A stretch of 64,000 nucleotides of DNA from Faucicola osloensis_C (lineage in GTDB: Bacteria > Pseudomonadota > Gammaproteobacteria > Pseudomonadales > Moraxellaceae), in contig JABAHL010000008.1 in assembly GCA_019353055.1 (NCBI GenBank), positions 1 through 64,000 of the forward strand, read 5' to 3'. The notes under the pieces were generated by a model. The model was given only the letters and a program-made list of their open reading frames with translations, had not been told where the DNA came from and did no database searches. This document shows positions 60,269-64,000 of this stretch, piece by piece. Each line of letters begins with the position of its first letter. Position 1 is the stretch's first letter. The translations under genes and the position numbers were made by a program.

Positions 60269-61243
60269 ATGACACAGCCCGCTGCCCTTGACTTGACCCA
60301 AGATAGTTCATCACCAAACTTACAAAACCTACCTAACCTATCAGAGCAGGATTCACCGCAAAGTCAGCAGCCAGCCAACCCATTACCCACCGACCCTGTA
60401 GCCACTAGCGTGAAACTTACGGGCAGACTACTGAACTTTACCCGCCTAAATATTGAAGGCAATGATATCAAAGTAATTTTGACAAAGATTGCACAAAAGC
60501 TAGGTCGTCAACGCCAGTCCAACTTACCGGTGATTGTCAGTTGCCAACAGCCATTAAATTTAGCCCAGCTTTGGGGCGGCTTATGGGTGCTAGGGTTACA
60601 GCCGATTGGGTTGGTCACAGGCGCCAATGACACCCAAGCCAATGAGCTTCGCATTGCCATTTTTCCAGCGGATGGGCAGCGCATTGACGGCAAAGCAGCA
60701 AAAAATGTGGCGACGGGTAGTGAGCGAAAATCAGACAGCACAGCAAATACGCCATCGTCTCAACACATTGCGCAATCCCCTACCCAATCACTCACATCCG
60801 ACAGTCAAGCGACTGAGCGACAAAATCAAACCACCAATGATAGCCTAACCGATGATACCCTAGCTGCACCTGAAAAATTTGTCGCCTCACCGCATCACCA
60901 ATCGCAGCTTGAAGGCGATTTGGTGCATACTCAAATGTTGCGCTCAGGTCAAAGTATCAACCATGTTGGCGGTGACGTGATTTTGACCAAAGGCATCAAT
61001 GCCGGCGCGGAAGCGATTACCGATTATAGCCTACACGTGTATGGCAAAGCCGAAGGGCGATTGGTCGCAGGGGCGACGGGCGACACCAACGCTAAAATAT
61101 TCTGTTTGCGTTTTAACCCGTCACTGGTATCAGTTGCGGGTACTTATTGCCTAAAAGAAAATATTCCTACTGAGTATTTGGATAAAGCGGTACAAGTCAG
61201 CTACTTGGATGGACAAGGCTTGGTGTTTGAACTGATGGAATAA
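60269..61243 (+). CDS. minC: Septum-site determining protein MinC
   Basis: A 324-aa division inhibitor that blocks FtsZ polymerisation away from midcell. The N-terminal domain covers about 45-130 (VKLTGRLLNFTRLNIEG, LPVIVSCQQPLNL). The C-terminal beta-helix domain covers about 215-324 (RSGQSINHVGGDVILTKGIN, IFCLRFNPSLVSVAGTY), which binds MinD and FtsZ. The two are joined by an unusually long Ser/Thr/Gln-rich linker (about 135-210). E. coli MinC is about 231 aa. minD begins 255 bp later. Confidence 0.94.
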   Translation: MTQPAALDLTQDSSSPNLQNLPNLSEQDSPQSQQPANPLPTDPVATSVKLTGRLLNFTRLNIEGNDIKVILTKIAQKLGRQRQSNLPVIVSCQQPLNLAQLWGGLWVLGLQPIGLVTGANDTQANELRIAIFPADGQRIDGKAAKNVATGSERKSDSTANTPSSQHIAQSPTQSLTSDSQATERQNQTTNDSLTDDTLAAPEKFVASPHHQSQLEGDLVHTQMLRSGQSINHVGGDVILTKGINAGAEAITDYSLHVYGKAEGRLVAGATGDTNAKIFCLRFNPSLVSVAGTYCLKENIPTEYLDKAVQVSYLDGQGLVFELME

Positions 61244-61498
61244 CAATCACCTAAACAACCACTTATACCATAATCTATGCAAAAATCGTCAATCTCTCGA
61301 TTAACTTCGAAAAGTTTTTTATGCTAAACTAGTCCAATTAACCAAATTTAGGCTAACTAAAATTTACGTCTTAATTTTTAACGATTTACGTTAATTTATA
61401 TCCATATTTTTCAAACCAGTTTAGCGTGAATGTGTGTATGGCTTGAATAATTCAATACCGCCTCACTGACACCGTGCTATGAATAGGAGTATGCCAAA

Positions 61499-62311
61499 GT
61501 GGCAAAAATCGTTGTTGTAACTTCAGGAAAAGGCGGGGTAGGTAAAACCACCACCAGTGCCTCTTTCGCTACGGGTCTCGCCGTTCGCGGCTTTAAAACT
61601 GTGGTGATTGACTTTGACGTGGGTCTTAGAAACCTTGACCTTATTATGGGCTGTGAAAACCGCATCGTGTATGACTTTGTTGATGTTATCTCAGGGAACG
61701 CGCGCCTGTCACAAGCGTTGGTAAAAGACAAACAGCTCAATAACTTGTTTATTTTACCTGCCAGCCAAACACGCGATAAAGACGCCTTGACAGACGAAGG
61801 AGTCGCCGAAGTCATTAATGAGTTAGCCAAACAATTTGACTACATCGTGTGTGACTCGCCCGCTGGTATCGAGCGCGGTGCCCAGCTTGCTATGTACCAT
61901 GCCGATGAAGCCATCATCGTGACCAACCCAGAAATCTCATCGGTGCGTGACTCAGACCGTATCATCGGTATTTTGCAAAGCCGTACCAAAAAAGTTGAAG
62001 AAGGTACAGGCGTGGTACGTGAGCACTTGGTCATCAACCGCTACAATGCTGAGCGTGCGGAGCGCGGTGAGATGATGGACATCAACAGCATCTCTAATGA
62101 CATCCTAAAAGTGCCGCTACTTGGCGTGATTCCTGAAAGCAATAGCGTACTTGAGGCATCAAACCAAGGTGTGCCTGTGGTGCTGGATCAAAATTCAAAA
62201 GCCGGTCAAACTTATGATGACATGGTCGCTCGTTTCTTGGGGGAAGAACGTCCCTATCGCCATATCGAGGTGAAGAAGAAAAGCTTCCTACAACGCTGGT
62301 TTGGAGGTTAG
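61499..62311 (+). CDS. minD: Septum-site determining ATPase MinD
   Basis: A 270-aa ParA-like ATPase that cycles on and off the membrane and recruits MinC. The deviant Walker A KGGVGKTTTS is at the N-terminus, with DFDVGLRNLDLIMGCENR, CDSPAGIERGAQLAMYHADE and the C-terminal amphipathic membrane helix KKKSFLQRWFGG. The start codon is GTG at 61499, with AGGAG 9 nt upstream; there is no better ATG. minE starts 3 bp after the stop. Confidence 0.98.
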   Translation: MAKIVVVTSGKGGVGKTTTSASFATGLAVRGFKTVVIDFDVGLRNLDLIMGCENRIVYDFVDVISGNARLSQALVKDKQLNNLFILPASQTRDKDALTDEGVAEVINELAKQFDYIVCDSPAGIERGAQLAMYHADEAIIVTNPEISSVRDSDRIIGILQSRTKKVEEGTGVVREHLVINRYNAERAERGEMMDINSISNDILKVPLLGVIPESNSVLEASNQGVPVVLDQNSKAGQTYDDMVARFLGEERPYRHIEVKKKSFLQRWFGG

Positions 62312-62314
62312 GCT

Positions 62315-62590
62315 ATGGGATTTTGGAGTAATTTATTTGGCGGTGAGCAAAAGTCAAACAGTGCCAATACTGCCGCAGAGCGCCTAAAGGTCATCGTTGC
62401 CAGCGAAAACCGCTTGCACAATCGGTTAACCCCAGAGCGTATCGAAAAAATGAAACGTGAGATTTTGGCAGTGGTCAATACCTACGTGTCAGGTGTTAAC
62501 ATTGATGACGTCAATATTCAACATCACAATGAAGCGAACATGGAAGTATTGGAGATGAATATCAGCTTGCCTGATAGTACACGCCAATAA
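62315..62590 (+). CDS. minE: Cell division topological specificity factor MinE
   Basis: A 91-aa protein that stimulates MinD ATPase and drives pole-to-pole oscillation. The membrane-binding start MGFWSNLFGG, the anti-MinCD helix region SANTAAERLKVIVASENRL (Leu/Ile face that contacts MinD), and the dimerisation part REILAVVNTYVSGVNIDDVN are all present. Coupled to minD by 3-bp spacing. Confidence 0.97.
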   Translation: MGFWSNLFGGEQKSNSANTAAERLKVIVASENRLHNRLTPERIEKMKREILAVVNTYVSGVNIDDVNIQHHNEANMEVLEMNISLPDSTRQ

Positions 62591-62634
62591 TTCATATTGC
62601 CTTTAATCTAGGTTGCATTTAAAAAATTGTTACT

Positions 62635-62664
62635 AAAAAGCCCATGATGACATGGGCTTTTTTA
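62635..62664. terminator. Bidirectional terminator after minE
   Basis: AAAAAGCCCATG pairs with CATGGGCTTTTTT around ATGA. It also ends the convergent cytochrome b561 gene. Confidence 0.9.
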
Positions 62665-62678
62665 TACTATGGGCTAAC

Positions 62679-63236
62679 TTAGCGCATACGGCGAATCAAA
62701 TGGTCTTTTTGGATAAATTGGTGATACAGCGCGCCGATGACATGCAAGGCCGTGAACACCAGCAGCAACGTCCACAACAGATTTTTATGAATTTTTTCTA
62801 ACGTGCCTGACAAATCACTGTTTTCACTGACAAAGGCTGGGATATCAAATAGCCCAAACATACTCACCCCTTCCCCATCAAACATAACAGAAAACCAGCC
62901 CGCTAAAGGCATGACCAGTAAAATCAAGTACAGTGCCAAATGGGTTAAATGCGATAGTTTATTTTGCCATTTTGGCATCGGCACATCAGCGGGGGCTGTG
63001 GTGACAAAACGGTTGATAATACGACCTACTGTCCAAAATAACACACTGAGTCCAAACGCTTTATGCAAATCAAAATAGGTAAAGTCAGTCGCATCTTCAT
63101 TCAGCTCAATCATTGCCCAAGTTACAATCAACAATACCACACTAATCCAATGGAAAATACGTGACGATAGCGACCATTTGTTGACACCGTGTGGGGCAAT
63201 CGGCTGTGGCGCTTCATTTGCAGGAAATAATGCCAT
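62679..63236 (-). CDS. Cytochrome b561 family protein
   Basis: A 185-aa four-helix di-heme membrane cytochrome. Heme-ligand histidines are suggested by LSSRIFHWISVVLLIVTW (helix 1), DLHKAFGLSVLFWTVGRII (helix 2), LTHLALYLILLVMPLAGW (helix 3) and KIHKNLLWTLLLVFTALHVIGALYHQFI (helix 4; cut for length). It may pass electrons from ubiquinol to superoxide or other acceptors, as CybB does in E. coli. Full length. Confidence 0.92.
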   Translation of the reverse strand: MALFPANEAPQPIAPHGVNKWSLSSRIFHWISVVLLIVTWAMIELNEDATDFTYFDLHKAFGLSVLFWTVGRIINRFVTTAPADVPMPKWQNKLSHLTHLALYLILLVMPLAGWFSVMFDGEGVSMFGLFDIPAFVSENSDLSGTLEKIHKNLLWTLLLVFTALHVIGALYHQFIQKDHLIRRMR

Positions 63237-63340
63237 AATGGATTTTACCTTATCATGATTTGTTTTGGGTTATTCTAGCAATCTTTGGGCAAAATAAAAG
63301 TAACAGACTGTTGGTAAAATAGCACAAAAGCGGATCGCGT

Positions 63341-63904
63341 CTAACTATCTAAATCCACCAAGAAATGCGAGAGTTTGTCCAAATCTGGCACCACACACAA
63401 ATCACCTGCCAATATGACTGGCTGAAAAATATAAGCGTGCTGTAAGCTGTAGTCTGCCAAATTCGGTGCGCGTGAGCTCTCGATGACCTCATCATTTGGC
63501 GCGTTTAAGGCGGTTAATAAGTCAGGGTAGTGAGTCGCTAATTCAGCCTGGTAAGTGGCGTCATCAGCGTCTTTGAGATCGGCAATACGCACAGAATGGA
63601 AAGTCACTTCCCCGTGAATTTGCAAGGCAATACGATGGATATCGGTGACGCTTTCTAACACCACTAAGTGGGTGGGCTGCTCATCTTTTGGCAACAAGTG
63701 ATACACTGACACTTCTTGACCGCGCCAAATATAATTCCAAATGCGCTCATCATAGTTATCAATGCTCAAAATCAAGGCTTGCGGCACAATCCAGTCAGGC
63801 GAACTGCTAGAAGGAATTCGAGCAATGGTTAATTGACCTGTGGTGATACTTAGGACACCTACATCTTCATCTTGCTTAAAGTAACGGTTTAACTCGTTTG
63901 CCAT
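63341..63904 (-). CDS. Hypothetical protein, 187 aa
   Basis: A soluble acidic protein without signal or membrane segments. It begins MANELNRYFKQDEDVGVLSI and has PDWIVPQALILSIDNYDERI, HLVVLESVTDIHRIALQIHG, VTFHSVRIADLKDAD and a C-terminal VILAGDLCVVPDLDKLSHFL. The mixed beta pattern and overall size vaguely recall CheW/PilI-like adaptors, but I cannot support that. No family assigned. Confidence 0.65.
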   Translation of the reverse strand: MANELNRYFKQDEDVGVLSITTGQLTIARIPSSSSPDWIVPQALILSIDNYDERIWNYIWRGQEVSVYHLLPKDEQPTHLVVLESVTDIHRIALQIHGEVTFHSVRIADLKDADDATYQAELATHYPDLLTALNAPNDEVIESSRAPNLADYSLQHAYIFQPVILAGDLCVVPDLDKLSHFLVDLDS

Positions 63905-63961
63905 GGCTTGCTCATTTTAGTGATTAATAAGAAATTTAGCAGTCGCTGCCAGCCTATAGGA

Positions 63962-64000
63962 TTAGCCACATAAGGTAATTAGCTGCTCGGCTAACTGCTT
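63962..64000 (-). CDS. Possible C-terminal end of a gene running in from the right edge
   Basis: Reading the minus strand from base 64000 gives 12 sense codons (KQLAEQLITLCG) and then TAA at 63962-63964, about 58 bp before the 187-aa gene. A helical end of this kind is plausible, but the fragment is too short to identify. Confidence 0.3.
   Translation of the reverse strand, partial: KQLAEQLITLCG

Overview
The window looks like a chromosomal segment of a gamma-proteobacterium of the family Moraxellaceae, most likely the Moraxella/Faucicola osloensis–Psychrobacter side. The grounds are the gene content and order (divergent fur/bamE, a minCDE operon, adjacent DUF2339 and DUF3999 proteins, LysO, SlyD, Prc) and protein sequences that read as Moraxellaceae. 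This is recognition by eye; no database search was run. No rRNA, tRNA, CRISPR array or prophage was seen.

Layout. 1-1385: the end of an IS605-type element (tnpB cut by the window edge, divergent tnpA, subterminal hairpin) next to a decayed DUF72 gene. 1399-6733: a leftward block of metabolic genes (gshB, a lipoprotein, pyrE, an unknown protein, an SDR protein, nadC). 6796-12173: the membrane proteins DUF3999 and DUF2339. 12360-14532: the cell-wall pair ampD-murJ. 14671-15814: fur and bamE. 15904-17270: rnfH translationally coupled to an NSS-like transporter. 17579-21198: a Ter-type stress cluster (two TerD-family proteins, an AIM24/TIGR00266 protein, a DUF475/TerC-like membrane protein). 21473-27309: LysO, a small secreted protein, an OYE-family reductase divergent from a YqhD-like reductase, and an NhaP-type antiporter. 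27480-31757: a leftward run of DUF3298 protein, TatD, TcdA and a hybrid histidine kinase. 31812-36420: two tiny related proteins, prfC, an AI-2E family transporter and slyD. 36514-37606: an IS630-family element whose transposase needs a -1 frameshift. 37831-43478: csbD-like gene, prc, proS and a DUF4230 protein. 43816-50605: a signalling locus with a large unknown protein, a COG2229/MglA-like small GTPase, a roadblock/LC7 protein, a Cache-type histidine kinase and a double-receiver response regulator. 50742-63904: glyA, ubiC with a GNAT-like protein, an RluE-like synthase, DUF1345, DUF1877, an OmpA-like lipoprotein, a PlsC acyltransferase, a membrane protein with an arginine-rich helix, minCDE, cytochrome b561 and an unknown protein.

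The most interesting system is the 43.8-50.6 kb signalling locus. GTPase plus roadblock resembles the MglA/MglB polarity switch and the actinobacterial conservons. Here it sits beside an unrecognised partner and a two-component pair whose regulator has no output domain. The partner and the regulator both end in short basic amphipathic tails, which suggests a membrane- or pole-bound signalling complex.

A second theme runs through the whole window. Many spacers, and the start of pyrE, carry short degenerate tandem repeats of 10-26 bp in two to five copies. They often sit on stop codons, start codons or leaders. They appear to be a local style of sequence duplication, and none of the gene calls explains them.
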